Assembly: GCA_950295325.1 (NCBI GenBank)
Contig: OX485804.1
Span: 60,666,533 to 60,730,532 of the forward strand
DNA: 64,000 nt
Reading direction: 5' to 3'
Origin: Polytrichum commune
Taxonomy: Eukaryota > Streptophyta > Polytrichopsida > Polytrichales > Polytrichaceae
A program made the translations under genes and the position numbers. Positions 1 through 10,648 of the stretch are shown in pieces; positions within the stretch are counted from its first letter, which is position 1, and every line of letters begins with the position of its first letter. Below the pieces are notes generated by a model. That model saw only the letters and a list, made by a program, of their open reading frames with translations. It had not been told where the DNA came from and did not search any database.

Positions 1-1318
1 AAAAGAGCCATCTCGAAAGTTGAACACAACCCCGGCATCTTTGGTGATGAAACATAAAAAATCATCGTGAAAGAAACACTTGTAGATGTAGAGAGCACTG
101 TCTAGTTCCTTGCAATGTTGGTGAGGGATGAAAAATAACTCCACCCATGCTTTTGTCGTTGCATCCAAGGTATGGACAACAATGGTTCGAGATGTGGCAG
201 TATCGTAAAGATCTTGAGCCCCAATTAAACACAATTGACCTCTATGTTGAAGAAGGCAAGGAGGGAACCATGTGCTACGAAAGCTTCGTGGGAGTTTGAG
301 TGGTTCTCCTACCCACACACCATGCTCAACATCAAATGCCATCACATGCCGCCACTCATTGTCAATACAATAAAGAGTTTCATTGAGCACTTGTGATGTT
401 GTGCCGTGGCCACTCAACGATTGTGAGTTGATGCCAACGCTTCCACGCAATGAAATTTCCAAGGGTGGTGTTGGACTTACTTCTGACCTCCACTCACTTG
501 ACTTAGAGTCAAACACTTTTATCCGAAAATTACTTGGGCGGTGCCCAAGGTGGGAGTATTCATAACGCCCAATGATCACCTTGCCCCCAATGGTCACTCC
601 CCCAAGAATTTAGAAATTTCATGTAGAAATAATAGACTAGAAAACAGTTGCAAAGAGACTAAGTTATAAAAATCACAATGCCAAAAAAGTTGGTTTGGGA
701 TGTTTGTGCATATTGACTACATGTAGATTTTGTTGATGCATAGTAGTCAAATTTATGTGTGATGTAAAAAGTCTTTTAAGATTGTTTTATAAAACCACAT
801 GTTGTATTAGAAGTGCACATGGAGGTTTTTGGATTATAATTCACCTTATATGACAAACGATCATGTTCAAGCATAACGTGAGCAAATGTCCATGGGTTCA
901 AGGAGGGTTTGAATCCAGAAAGCGGTGGAAGAAGGCGCCACTTGTGAGTCAAGAAGTTGCACACCAACAAGGTGTTTGTGCATGCAAAGCAAAAGATGCC
1001 GCCCACTCCAGCAACAGGAGGGACTGACATAATATGTGGGACAAATGAGATGGAAAATGCCGTTCGCCACTTTCTTAAGGCATGATTGTACATGGACACC
1101 TCGCCATTCTCACGTTCCCAATAGAGGAAGACACAAGCCTCGGGCAATGAATGAACCTCCCGTCGGAGATGTAAAAAATGAGGTGTTTGGACCATGTTGT
1201 ACCATTTTTTGCAAACCATCCGAGCCCGTGCTAAGCTTGATAAAGGCAATCGAACTAAGATCTTTTTCATCAAGTCTTCGGGCAAGGTGCTCCATATGTA
1301 CCTATCCATTTCCATCAT
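1..1318 (-). CDS. F-box/kelch-type protein, 3' end beyond window edge
   Basis: The minus-strand frame from 1318 opens with a clear F-box at about residues 11-50 (LPEDLMKKILVRLPL, then VCKKWYNMV), the part that binds SKP1 in SCF ubiquitin ligases. A stretch with the feel of a kelch/galactose-oxidase repeat follows (GIFCF, LLVCNFLTHKWR, LPPL). The frame stops at 776, but a second open minus-strand stretch from about 590 to the window edge continues in kelch style (VIIGRYEYSHLG, VFDSKSSEWR, TLYCIDNEWR, VMAFDVEHGVW). I infer an intron between them: a possible donor sits at the TATAAG/GTGAAT junction near 842, and the acceptor lies near 595-600. The alternative is a pseudogene with a decayed linker. 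F-box/kelch proteins usually act in the cytosol or nucleus as substrate receptors; no substrate can be named. The C-terminus is outside the window. Confidence 0.72.
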
Positions 1319-2128
1319 ATCTAGTCTTGTGAGTCGTCATATGTCATTGGTCAAATCTTGAAAACCTCTAATCTATTGTAAGCATTTTTCGTTGCATCAG
1401 TCACTACACATGTGATGTATGTGCAGAGCTTCAAAATTCAAAAATTGGCATATAGTAAACCTTTGTGTTTGAAGCTTATGGGGCCCCTATTGGAATGATA
1501 CTAAAATTTTACAATGTGCAAAGTTAGTAGCATAGCTTATCATGATGACCATGTTGATTGTAACCAATTTTGTTGGACAAAATTGATAAAGTAAGAGGGT
1601 CAAGTTAGAAGTCTTGAAGACCCGATGAATAAAAAATGCACATAATTCTAAGTACCACTTCACGTTACACTCGATGCTTTTGGATCAATTCACCAAAGGA
1701 CGCACCGATTTGGAGATGAAAAGCTTGCTATATTTCCAAGGGTGGAGATGGCATTTGGGGATTTTTCAAGATTTTCCTTAAGTTTTAAGGTCTAGAATAA
1801 ACTGATTCTTCAATAAATAAAAATTCCGTCAACATGCAGGCAAATAAAGCAATTCTTGTTGGAAACTTGGATTAAGATTATAATACATATATTTTAACTT
1901 ATTCTTCAAATTTTAATAACGTTTTTATGTTTCTAGGCTTTAGTGATCCAGTCACTAGTTTATTTGCTTTTGGATTCACACCTAACCACTCAGTATACAA
2001 ATATAAGTGTTTGATTAAGGTAGATGACCAAATTAGGTATGCTTAGCATAATATTGTATATTATGATGTTATTTTTTTGCAATAAATCTTATTTGTCAAT
2101 ATTAGCATGGCCTCGCTCCATCCGGGTT
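1319..2128. other. Intergenic, no gene seen
   Basis: AT-rich DNA without a convincing coding stretch, RNA gene or intact repeat. It probably holds the upstream region of the F-box gene, which is read leftwards from 1318. Confidence 0.5.
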
Positions 2129-2501
2129 GTAACATGTATCTATTTATTAGTTACCTTTGTTATCTCTAATTCCAACTAGACTCTACTATATGTAAGACTA
2201 GAGGACAACTACACTCCACTATTTATGAGACTATAGGACTCCACCCTAGGAGATCTAATAATTTTAAAAGGTTAAAGGGAGTTACTCATTAGTTAGGACT
2301 ATGGTGTTACACGATGTTCTCACCTCCTAAGTAACAATCATTAGTTAAGAGCACTTAACTCAACCCAGAGGCATGGAGGGAGGGCCGGTTAATATATGCT
2401 TGAGGATTAGTTGAGGGGAGCTTAGTTCCTACAAGTATATAAGGCTCAAGGTTGGGTGGATCATGCCTCTTGTTTAATTTTCATTTTTAAAGATGCTACA
2501 T

Positions 2502-2517
2502 TGGTATTAGAGTGCCA
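2502..2517 (+). other. Retrotransposon primer-binding site
   Basis: TGGTATTAGAGTGCCA differs by transitions from the common plant PBS TGGTATCAGAGCC, which is complementary to initiator tRNA-Met. It lies one base after an LTR-like CA end, as expected for LTR retrotransposons. Confidence 0.6.
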
Positions 2518-2937
2518 AGATCTTGTGCCTTAGTGTTTTGGGTGTTGTTATTTTCCATTGGGTAACATTTGTGTTTCAAGCTAGGAAGACAAATACAATT
2601 ATTTTATGAAGGAAGGGAATGAGTTGGTTGCTTTCTGAAGTATAAGGAGTAGAGTTTTGTTTCATAAGAGGTGAGATGAGTGCTTAAGGCAGGTTTGTTA
2701 AAAAAAATCCTACAAATCATTGGTGCCTAGACCAACATGACATTTGCAAATTTTGATTTTAATGCAAGTGTTTGTCAAGGTTTTTTAGGAGATTCAAGTG
2801 CTTCTTTTTGAGTTCTTCTATTATCCCTTAAATATATTAGGACTTGTGAAGATTTTAAATTAAGTCCTAGGGCTTTTTGGTTTTAGAGTATTGTTACCAT
2901 ACGTTGTATGAGACACCATGGCAATGGAAATGGATAT

Positions 2938-3697
2938 GGGGCCATTCACGATCAGGGTACTACTTTCGGGACAAAGGACTTAAGGACTTTGTCGCATTAA
3001 TCTTGGTTTTTATCATGATTTACTATTATTTGATCAATAAATTTTACATAAACAAGTAGATAGTTCATAAGCTTTATCAAGAAATATTTTTATTATTTCT
3101 TAATAATCACCCTAAACCCTAAACCCTAAACCCTAGGCCACATCAGTGGCATTTTTTTGCTATTTAGTTGTGCATTGGTGGTCAATTATTTCCTGTTATG
3201 TATCTTGGTACCTTGGTAAAAGTGTCATGTGTCCATTCATATAAAAAAAATTGTCCAATTCTAATACTAGACGTTCCTTTTACATGTGGCCGTGAGTATA
3301 TGTATATTTGGACATGTTTGGTGCCACATGTAAAGTTGGGCAATTGCTATTCAATACATATTTGGTTCTATTGGTACACACTTGAACGATGAGTGTGAGG
3401 AAAAAATTTGGGATTGTTTCGATTGATTCTTGTTGTCCTTTTCATTCCTTGATCCTAAGGTGAACAATTAAGACAGCACTCCTGAATGTCCTTTAAGGAA
3501 TCAAAATGATATCTTAGATGACCCTATTCCTTCTAAATTAACTTTGTCAGTGTACTCGATATGGAGTATGAAATGTAGGTATGATCCAAAATATGCTTCA
3601 CAATACAAATCTAAGCATACCAAGCATGTGAAGTTATCCAAAAAAGTCCGTTTTCCGTTAGACGGCCAAAAGTAGTACCCTAACCGTGAATGGCCCC
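2938..3697. mobile_element. TIR DNA transposon T1, copy a (non-autonomous)
   Basis: The 760-bp element has terminal inverted repeats of about 33 bp beginning GGGGCCATTCACG and continuing through GGGTACTACTTT. It is flanked by a 4-bp duplication, ATAT. It is near-identical to the 760-bp copy at 8295-9054. No transposase frame exists, so it must be mobilised in trans. A 4-bp duplication with GGGG termini does not match the standard hAT, Mutator, CACTA, Harbinger or mariner patterns; Academ-like or an unnamed group is possible. It interrupts the gag frame of the surrounding retrotransposon. Confidence 0.85.
3110..3136 (+). repeat. Telomere-type (CCCTAAA)n run inside T1a
   Basis: Three full CCCTAAA units plus a partial one, the C-rich strand of the plant telomere repeat. 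The same run sits at the same place in the other T1 copy, so it is part of the transposon and not a chromosome end. Confidence 0.9.
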
Positions 3698-4760
3698 ATA
3701 TCTATGCCCCCACTGATGAGGCCTCTCCTTCCATGGTTAACCATGTTTATACCTTCTCAACAATTGAGATAGCTGAGGAAATGGTGGACAAATTGCTCAC
3801 ACATAAAATGCAAGAATATTGTGAAGGTAAAATGATCGATGATCACCATCAATTTGCGATGTTAGAACTAAATAATGAGAAGCTCAAGTCTTTCATGAAA
3901 AATCTTGACAAAGGCCAAATTACCCTAGGATTCAAGCTACATTTCTTGGAAACAATGCAAGAAGTTGAAAAATGTAAATTTGTTGAAACCTCAACAAACC
4001 CTAACAAGTTTAAAGTGCACTCTAAAATGACAATCTTGGCCTAGGTGGACCAGATTAAAAAGTTCCTCATTGCAAGTCATATTTTGCGGGATAGTTGGGT
4101 CAAAACAACATTCACTTACTTGAAGAGTAATGTGGCCTAGCATTGGGACATACTGGCAGAAAAACTACAAGCTAATAGGAAGGACCCATGGGATTGGCAA
4201 CATTTCATGGAAATTCTTATCCGATCTTACATGAATGTTGATCCAAAGATGGTTGCATGTAATAAGCTCCTGCTTCTTTTTTTTAAAAAAGGTTTGTGGA
4301 AAAGTATGCCAATGAGTTTCAACATTTATGCTCCCACACTACTAAATTTCCTATCTCCACTAGTGATAAGGTGGAAAGGTTTATGCAAGGCTCAAAGACA
4401 ATATTAGAAACAAAGTCGTGGTGGATCTGAAAGGAGATGGTAGTCGTTGGGAGGACATCAAGTGCCTCATTCACTATGCAGTCACCTTTAATGCCACTTA
4501 TGGTCAAATTGCAAATGGGAAAGACACCAAGTCTCAATTCGACACGATGTAGCCAAAGGGACCTATTAGTTATGGACATGTATGTGGGAAGGAGACTCAT
4601 CGGTCACACTCCCGCCGTTCCAAGGAGGAAATTACAAGGAGGAAATCAAAAGGAGCAATCCACAAAGAACGCAAACATGAAGGATTAAGGTTGTTTTATT
4701 TGCCATCATGAAGGTCATATTTCCCGGATTTGTCCTGAGAATAAGGACGTGGTACCCTAG

Positions 4761-5173
4761 ACCTCAAATAAAGAAAAGAAATATTTTCCCAAGACCAACA
4801 CTTAGACAGTGGGCTAGTGTCTAGATAAGGTCAAATTTTGGAATACTTCTCTAATTTATCGTTAAGTATGTTGGAAGTTATTTAAGGTAAACCTAATAAG
4901 CAATTTGATGTGATTGTATGTGATATTTTGAATAAAGACATATAAGTAAGAGCAATCATCCTTCAAGTAGCTAGGAAGACCTATTGTCTTTAAAAATAGG
5001 ACATTCTCCTCTATTGAAATTATAGCATTGGAAAGCAAGAGTTATGAGCAATTGAGCATGTCATACAAACAGTGTTACTTAAAAGGGTTGACTACAATGT
5101 GGTGACAAACCACAATCCATATGTGTATTTAAAGACACAACATAATTTATCAAAGCATCAAGCCGAAATTCTT
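4761..5173. other. Junction region between two retroelement fragments, no gene
   Basis: Stop-rich DNA in all frames between the gag remnant (plus) and the integrase end of the copia remnant (minus). It may contain decayed continuation of either element, but I see no readable domain. Confidence 0.4.
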
Positions 5174-7057
5174 CTAGTGAGGGTGGTTTGGGAAATGGTT
5201 TTTATAATGCAACAAGATTGCCAATATCCGAGGAAATACAAGGTTCCTGGTTGTCAACAAAGCTACCTCTAAGTGGCTTCTAGATGCATCTACAAGCACA
5301 AAGAAATATCGGAATGAACCTGATGGAGGGTTGATTGGTCCGCATACATCCCCTTGTAGCCGGTGTAGAGGTGGTGGCAGTTCACTCGATAGTTGCCATT
5401 GGGATGGCCGTTTGATCATCTTTCCGTAGATGCATGCTTCACAAGGTGCCGCTTTGGTGGCGTCAGTTGGTGTAAGGTTATGCCCGGCTAGGAGGGGAAG
5501 CATTTTCCGGAAGATCGTTGTGCCAGGGTGTCCAAGCCTGTTGTGCCATATATCGGGCAGGGTTGCTGCCGTGAGATATAGGCCATGTTTTCTTTTTCTG
5601 GGCTAGATTGGAGGTTCTCGCACCGAGACCGCCCTCCCATGCAACCTTTCCAACCCCTTCCTCATTCCTAAGGGAGGGGCTAATTGCTTTGATAGCAATC
5701 TCGTACAGGCCGTCGGCTCTCACGAATGCGGTGGCAAGGGATCACTGCCCTTGCCGGAGATCCAAAGCCTCTTCATATATTTTTTTAACGTTGTAGAGAT
5801 GTGGATATTATTGGCCCTTAGGTCCCGGTAGTTGATCAGGCTCCGGGGGGCAGTAGGGGCATACATGGCCTTCCTGCATATTATGGGGTGGTCCCCAAGC
5901 AATAATATTGTTACATCACCTTCTTGAAAGCTTAATTTTTTTCGACCAGCAATAGTGGTTCTCGTAGTGGTTACATGACAAGTATTCCACTTTGAAATGC
6001 CTATTGGGAAAGAGAAAAATTGCAAACTCCTTAATATTGTGTGAGTGGAGGCGCTATCTAGGAGAGCGACCTCCAAACTTTGGGTCATTGGAGTCTGTAG
6101 TACCATGAAATTCTCAACATTTACCTCGGATGGAGTGGGTATAGAGACGGCATGCAATTCTCTAATTTGACCAGGGAGTTTTTGTAACTCTCTATCTATC
6201 TCAACTATGTACGTTGAGGCCCGGCAGTCACGAGCAAAATGGCCTTGCCTACCACACTTGTGACAGTTGGAAGAAGATGATTGTGACTGCCTTGGTTGAT
6301 TATGTTTATGAGGAACATACCTTTGTTATTGGTCACGATGTACATGCCTTGGCTGCTTGAAAGGTGGTTGGTGCTCAAAGCCTCTGGGTGTGCGGCGTGG
6401 AGCCTCTAAGAGGTTGACATTAGAAGAGTAGGAGAAATCGTGGCATGGATTTCTCGGGTAGGTCTGGACTCGGCGCTTTTGAGTAAAATTTGCTGATACG
6501 TTTCTCTGCAAGGAGCAGATGCGACATCAGTTGGCTATGCTTCTTGAACTTCATGTTCCTATACTGTTGTGCTAGGATTGCAGTTGTTGGAGGAAAGGTG
6601 GAGAGAATTTTATCTATCAATTGAGTTTTGGTGACTTGCTCCCCACATAATCGAAGTTGTGCGGTGATTCGATGAATTTATGAATTGAAAGATACAAAGT
6701 CGGGGAAGTCCAGTACCCGCAGGTTGATCCAATCATTTATGGCCTGTGGCAGAAATATCGTTTGCTCATGATGGAATCTTACAAGTTGGTCCCACATGTC
6801 AGCAGGATCATCGACTTATATGTATTGTATCTGAGTGATGGTTCTAAATGCTTGTGGAGGACAATTACAGTTTTCCATTTCATGACATCGGGGAGCCCTT
6901 CGGCAGTCTTGGCATAGAGGTAATTAGACAGACCTTCAGCGGCTAGGACCACTTTAGCGTTATTTAGTCACTCTAGAAAATTGGTTCCATCTGCATCTAA
7001 GGGACTAAATAAGAGAGGTTGCAGACGGATATCGGGAGAGTCCATATATGTGGCCAT
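5174..7057 (-). pseudogene. copia gag-pol polyprotein remnant
   Basis: Read from an ATG at 7057. The gag segment holds FSPLDADGTNFLE and KVVLAAEGLSNYL near 7040-6930 and a UBN2-like stretch ([20 protein letters not shown]) near 6610-6550. A CCHC zinc knuckle (CHKCGRQGHFARDC) lies near 6270-6225. An aspartic protease core (LLDSASTHTIL) lies near 6070. The GAG-pre-integrase and integrase start (CEACIYGK, GDVCGPINPPSG, RYFFVLVDAS) lie near 5440-5270. These are the hallmarks of Ty1/copia polyproteins, which copy and integrate the element. Several in-frame stops (for example in gag near 6976) and frame changes near 5480 and 5720 make it a pseudogene. It is cut off after the first part of integrase. 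Confidence 0.8.
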
Positions 7058-7666
7058 TGATACTAGGCTGTTGGTTCCAAGGGTTCCTGATTTCCGGTTT
7101 AGGGCCATTGTAGAATACTTTGGTCTGGTGTCTAGTCAGATACTACATTTGTATGGGAGTATGGTAATGGTTGGACTCTGGACTTAGAATCGATATATAC
7201 CTATGCTATGCATCAAGTCTATCAAACCAAGGTGTGCTAGATAGACATATGTTGTTGTTTTGTAAGCTTAATGGTCTCTAAGGGGCTACCAAAGATAGGG
7301 GTCTATCATGAGGTGTGTCTATCATGTCTGAAGGTTGATAGTAGTGGTTTTCAGGATATAAGAAGTTGTTCTGAGGTTCTAAATGAAGATATATATATAT
7401 GGGACTGGTGATATCAGTGGATCAACAGTTCGACTAGAAAAGTTTTACTTTCTCAGAAAACAAAACACTTGCTGTGGGTTCTCAACCTACTTGGATGCAT
7501 TCAATATGATTGTACATAAGGATAAAAAATGCATTAGAGTTTAAGGGGAGTAGAAGCTTAGCAGGTAGCTTAGAGTCCCTGATATTGTTGTGGTTGTCAG
7601 GTCTTTGATATGCAAGTTGAACTCTTTGCTGCAGATGGTGCTCTAATGTAGGAAGATCGACATTCC

Positions 7667-7758
7667 AGGAGTAGATAGTTCGATGCTCCGGAAGTAGATA
7701 GTTCAGCGCTCTTGGAATAGAGAGTTTGGCGTTCTTGGAGTAGAGAGTTCGGCGTTCA
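7667..7758. repeat. 23-bp tandem repeat, four copies
   Basis: Units such as GGAGTAGAGAGTTCGGCGTTC repeat every 23 bp in the leader region of the copia element. Flanks are ordinary. Confidence 0.75.
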
Positions 7759-7794
7759 TGGAGTTTCAGAGCTTAGTTGTTGCATCAGAACTTA

Positions 7795-7947
7795 GGATGA
7801 GTTGCTACGGCTGCGTACTAAGAGGAGTTGCTACAACAGTAATCAAGCTAAGAGAAGTTGCTACAGGAGCAAGTAAACTAAAAAAAGTTGATACAACAGC
7901 AAGCAAACTAAGAGAAGCTGCTACAGCAGCAAGCAAAGCTAAGATTC
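7795..7947. repeat. 30-bp tandem repeat, about five copies
   Basis: Units such as GAAGTTGCTACAACAGCAAG repeat every 30 bp, directly after the 23-bp array. Because 30 is a multiple of three, the array stays open in one frame and gives an artificial Ala/Lys/Thr-rich peptide; I do not call it a gene. Confidence 0.75.
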
Positions 7948-8111
7948 TAGCTAGAATGTCTAAATTGTAATAGAGATCCGTCTTTCCGAACGTGGACAAA
8001 AAGTTTGGAGAAGAGGAAACAAGTAGTACTTTCTGTTCTAGCAAAGGAGAATGTAAAACTGTGCCAAACGTTATATCAGAGAGTGTGAGAATGTTGTTGG
8101 CAGGTGTATGA

Positions 8112-8127
8112 GCTATCGTACTGATAA
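8112..8127 (-). other. copia primer-binding site
   Basis: Minus strand TTATCAGTACGATAGC lies two bases inside the LTR end (...CTCTCAACA). A TTATCAG-type PBS is common in one group of plant copia elements. Confidence 0.55.
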
Positions 8128-8294
8128 CGTGTTGAGAGCATGAACGTAACCTAGATAATTAGTAGATAGAATCAACGTGTAAAATGAATATTCTGCCCGG
8201 TATCGGACACATGTCCATATATATATACTACTGTAGTTAATGCAGTTAATGCATATAGCCGTCATTGGCATGGTCTACTGTATTACTAGGTGTA

Positions 8295-9054
8295 GGGGGC
8301 ATTCACGGTTGGGGTACTACTTTTGGGACAAAGGACTTAAGGACTTTGTCGCATTGATCTTGGTTTTCATCATGATTTATTATTATTTGATCAATAAATT
8401 TTACATAAATAAGTAGATAGTTCATAAGCTTTATCAAGAAATATTTTTATTATTATTTAATAATCACCCTAAACCCTAAACCCTAAACCCTAGGCCACAT
8501 CAGTGGCATTTTTTTGCTATTTAGGTGTGCATTGGTGGTCAATTATTTCCTGTTATGTATCTTGGTACCTTGGTAAAAGTGTCATGTGTCCATTCATATA
8601 AATTTTTTTGTCCAATTCTAATACTAGACATTCCTTTTACGTGTGGCCGTGAGTATATGTATATTTGGACATGTTTGGTGCCACATGTAAAGTTGGGCAA
8701 TTGCTATTCAATACATATTTGGTTCTATTGGTACACACTTGAGCAATAATTGTGAGGAAAAAAATTGGGATCATTTCAATTAATTCTTGTTGTCCTTTTC
8801 GTTCCTTGATCCTAAGGTCAGGAAGTAAGACAACACTCCTGAATGTCCTTTAAGGAATCAAATGGATATCATAGATGACCCTATTCCTTCTAAATTAACT
8901 TTGTCGTTGTACTCAATATGGAGGATGAAATGTAGGTATGATCCAAAATATGCTCCACAATACAAATCCAATTATACCAAGTATGTGAAGTTATCAAAAA
9001 AAGTCCTTAAACCGTTAGACACCCAAAAGTAGTACCCCAACCGTGAATGGCCCC
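8295..9054. mobile_element. TIR DNA transposon T1, copy b (non-autonomous)
   Basis: A 760-bp element with about 33-bp inverted ends (GGGG[C/G]CATTCACGGTTGGGG...) and a perfect 4-bp TGTA duplication (8291-8294 and 9055-9058). It is nearly identical throughout to copy a at 2938-3697. Both copies keep an uninterrupted 74-codon frame (8525-8749; 3168-3392 in copy a) starting MCIGGQLFPVMYLG. Because the copies are young this proves little about coding. It sits inside the copia LTR. Confidence 0.88.
8467..8493 (+). repeat. Telomere-type (CCCTAAA)n run inside T1b
   Basis: Same three-unit telomere-type run and same position as in copy a of the transposon. Confidence 0.9.
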
Positions 9055-9474
9055 TGTAGCCCTGCCTAATCCTGATTAGGGAGGTTAATTATACCCTGGA
9101 CCTAGCTCTCCTCGGGGGTAGTGCATAGGTTGTATCATGCCTATCTCAACAGATCAACATAAGATTGGATTTCCATGGATGAAATTCCACATCTAAGAAT
9201 TGGTTACCGATTAAGGGGTGAGTCCCGAAAGCAAAGTAGGAGGGTTGGTTCCCCTCCTATGAACTATAAGGTCCGGGGTCAAAGGGAGCTAACCATTAGC
9301 ATGGTGGAATGCGAAGGGTTAGCGCTCGTGACCCTTGCTAGAAATGAAAATGATCAATATAATTAAGGGGAGCTATTGAGGGTTGCGACATATACAGTAT
9401 TGTAACAGATGTCGATGTGAACCTATATACGCTCTAGCCATGTTGTTGTCACATATTGATTGCCAATAGTCAAT

Positions 9475-10648
9475 CACAAGCAATTTTTAACAGTATCTCA
9501 TGGGAAGAACATGGGACATACCCCTTAAATCCCATGGGTCACAATGTTATAGATGGGAAGTTTGCATATCCCATAATAGAGGGGAATCATTGTGGAACAA
9601 ACCAAAGTGAGATGCATCAACTATGAGAATTTATTTCATCTCATAATTGTCCCTCTCAATCACAGGGGCATTTTTAACTTTTCAATAATGAAAATACAAT
9701 AATTTTATTTCAAAACATGATGGCCCCTCCACACTTTACTATATCTCCGCCGGTTTAGGGTTTTTACTATGACAGTGAATAGCGTATCATTATGACCTCC
9801 AAAAATTATCGGAAAAGTGATTACAACTTCGATTTAAATTTGCTAATCGTCTCATACTAATCGTACGTTTATTATTAGATGTCCATGAAAGAATGTTCTA
9901 TCTTTGTTTCATTTTAGAGATCTTGTAGATCTAATATAGATCTAGATGTGAGTCACCTTCGTAAGTAATTACCTATGTGAGGGAGAGAGAGGGAATTACA
10001 GCCTACAAGTGTTTTTTATTCATCCATAAAGAAGCCTTGAAATAATAAACAAGCCTCAATTTAGTATTTTTAGTAATTTAGACACCGGATTTAGGTTCAA
10101 AGACCCCAAATTAGTCTAGTCCAAATTATTTGAGATGAATATGCCAAAAATCTATAAGGAACAAGTTTTTATGTTAGATGGAGGAGAGGTGTTTTAATTT
10201 CTACATTCTTACATTACAAGATAAATGCCGGTTTTTTTTATAAAGTGCTCAAAAATCCTCCATATACACATGGAATGTGCAATGAGTTGGTGGCTAGGAT
10301 GTTGAAGTAGAGTTGAGAGGTCCAAGGTTCAAGCCCATTCATCAACACCCCTAGATCTTATACATAAGTGGGAAGAGCCTACTTATAGGTTAGACCAAGT
10401 TTCTACGATCATTTGTTTTTGGAAATTTTTCTTTGAAAAAATTCCCAAGTAGCACATTCCCATCATCCATACAAAATGTCCCATCTACATAATTTCCCAT
10501 GTCCAATAAAACATTATCATTATCAATCAAGGGACATGAGCAAAATTCCCACACTTTCCACATTCCCTTTCAAGGCTTATGAACCACAGGACATGAAAGA
10601 GAATTTTGAGAAATTTCCCCATTGGGATACAAATGAAAGTTCCATGTG
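9475..10648. mobile_element. CACTA-like non-autonomous element C1
   Basis: A 1174-bp element with ends CACAAGCAA... and ...TTCCATGTG and a 3-bp duplication AAT (9472-9474, 10649-10651). CAC...GTG termini with 3-bp duplications are typical of the CACTA/EnSpm group. A second copy with its own duplication lies at 49239-50310. The interior has an AGATCTAGATGTGAGTCACC core shared with the two CACTA elements at 15-17.6 kb, and a tRNA-like A/B-box segment at 10280-10345. No transposase frame is present. Confidence 0.82.

Larger units (their letters stand above)
2129..4760 (+). mobile_element. LTR retrotransposon fragment (5' LTR end, PBS, gag)
   Basis: A TATA-like box (TATATAAGG near 2436) lies about 65 bp upstream of an LTR-like end, ...GCTACA at 2500. 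A primer-binding site resembling the complement of plant initiator tRNA-Met follows (TGGTATTAGAGTGCCA, 2502-2517). A gag reading frame starts 400 bp later and ends in a zinc knuckle near 4750. The left LTR border is uncertain; 2129 (TGTAAC) is a guess. I could not find protease, reverse transcriptase, integrase or a 3' LTR, so this is a truncated element. A TIR transposon (2938-3697) is inserted inside it. Confidence 0.6.
2918..4760 (+). pseudogene. Retrotransposon gag, decayed and split by a transposon
   Basis: An ATG in strong context (CACCATGG at 2916-2922) opens a frame that runs six codons before the TIR transposon begins at 2938. It resumes in the same frame at 3698 if one copy of the ATAT duplication is removed. 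The frame then codes for a gag-like protein: an acidic N-terminus at 3733-4044, a Retrotrans_gag-like core (WVKTTFTYLKSNVA, then PWDWQHFMEILIRSY) at 4045-4240, and a CCHC zinc knuckle (CX2CX4HX4C) near 4692-4735. In-frame stops at 4042-4044 and 4138-4140 and later frame changes show it is dead. The W...W-F spacing resembles Ty3/gypsy gag more than copia. Gag packages the element RNA; here only a fossil remains. Confidence 0.7.
5174..9390 (-). mobile_element. Ty1/copia retrotransposon, truncated and decayed
   Basis: Read on the minus strand: an LTR (9390 down to 8130, interrupted by a T1 transposon), a primer-binding site just inside it, a long leader with tandem repeats, then gag, zinc knuckle, protease and the start of integrase. 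The order gag-protease-integrase is the copia order. Reverse transcriptase, RNase H and the second LTR are missing, and stops and frameshifts are frequent, so the element is dead. Confidence 0.75.
8130..9390 (-). repeat. copia LTR, interrupted by T1b
   Basis: On the minus strand it begins TGTCGCAACCC at 9390 and ends CTCTCAACA at 8130, the TG...CA form of LTRs. Without the T1 transposon it is about 500 bp. Its first ~230 bp are strongly similar, in inverted orientation, to the start of the solo LTR at 28590-29559, so the two LTR families are related. Confidence 0.7.

Noticed and set aside
3110-3136. Possible chromosome end or interstitial telomere
   Set aside because: The run is only three units long and is present at the same place in both T1 transposon copies.
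3168-3392. 74-aa frame of T1 as a real gene
   Set aside because: Kept in both copies, but the copies are too alike for this to show selection.
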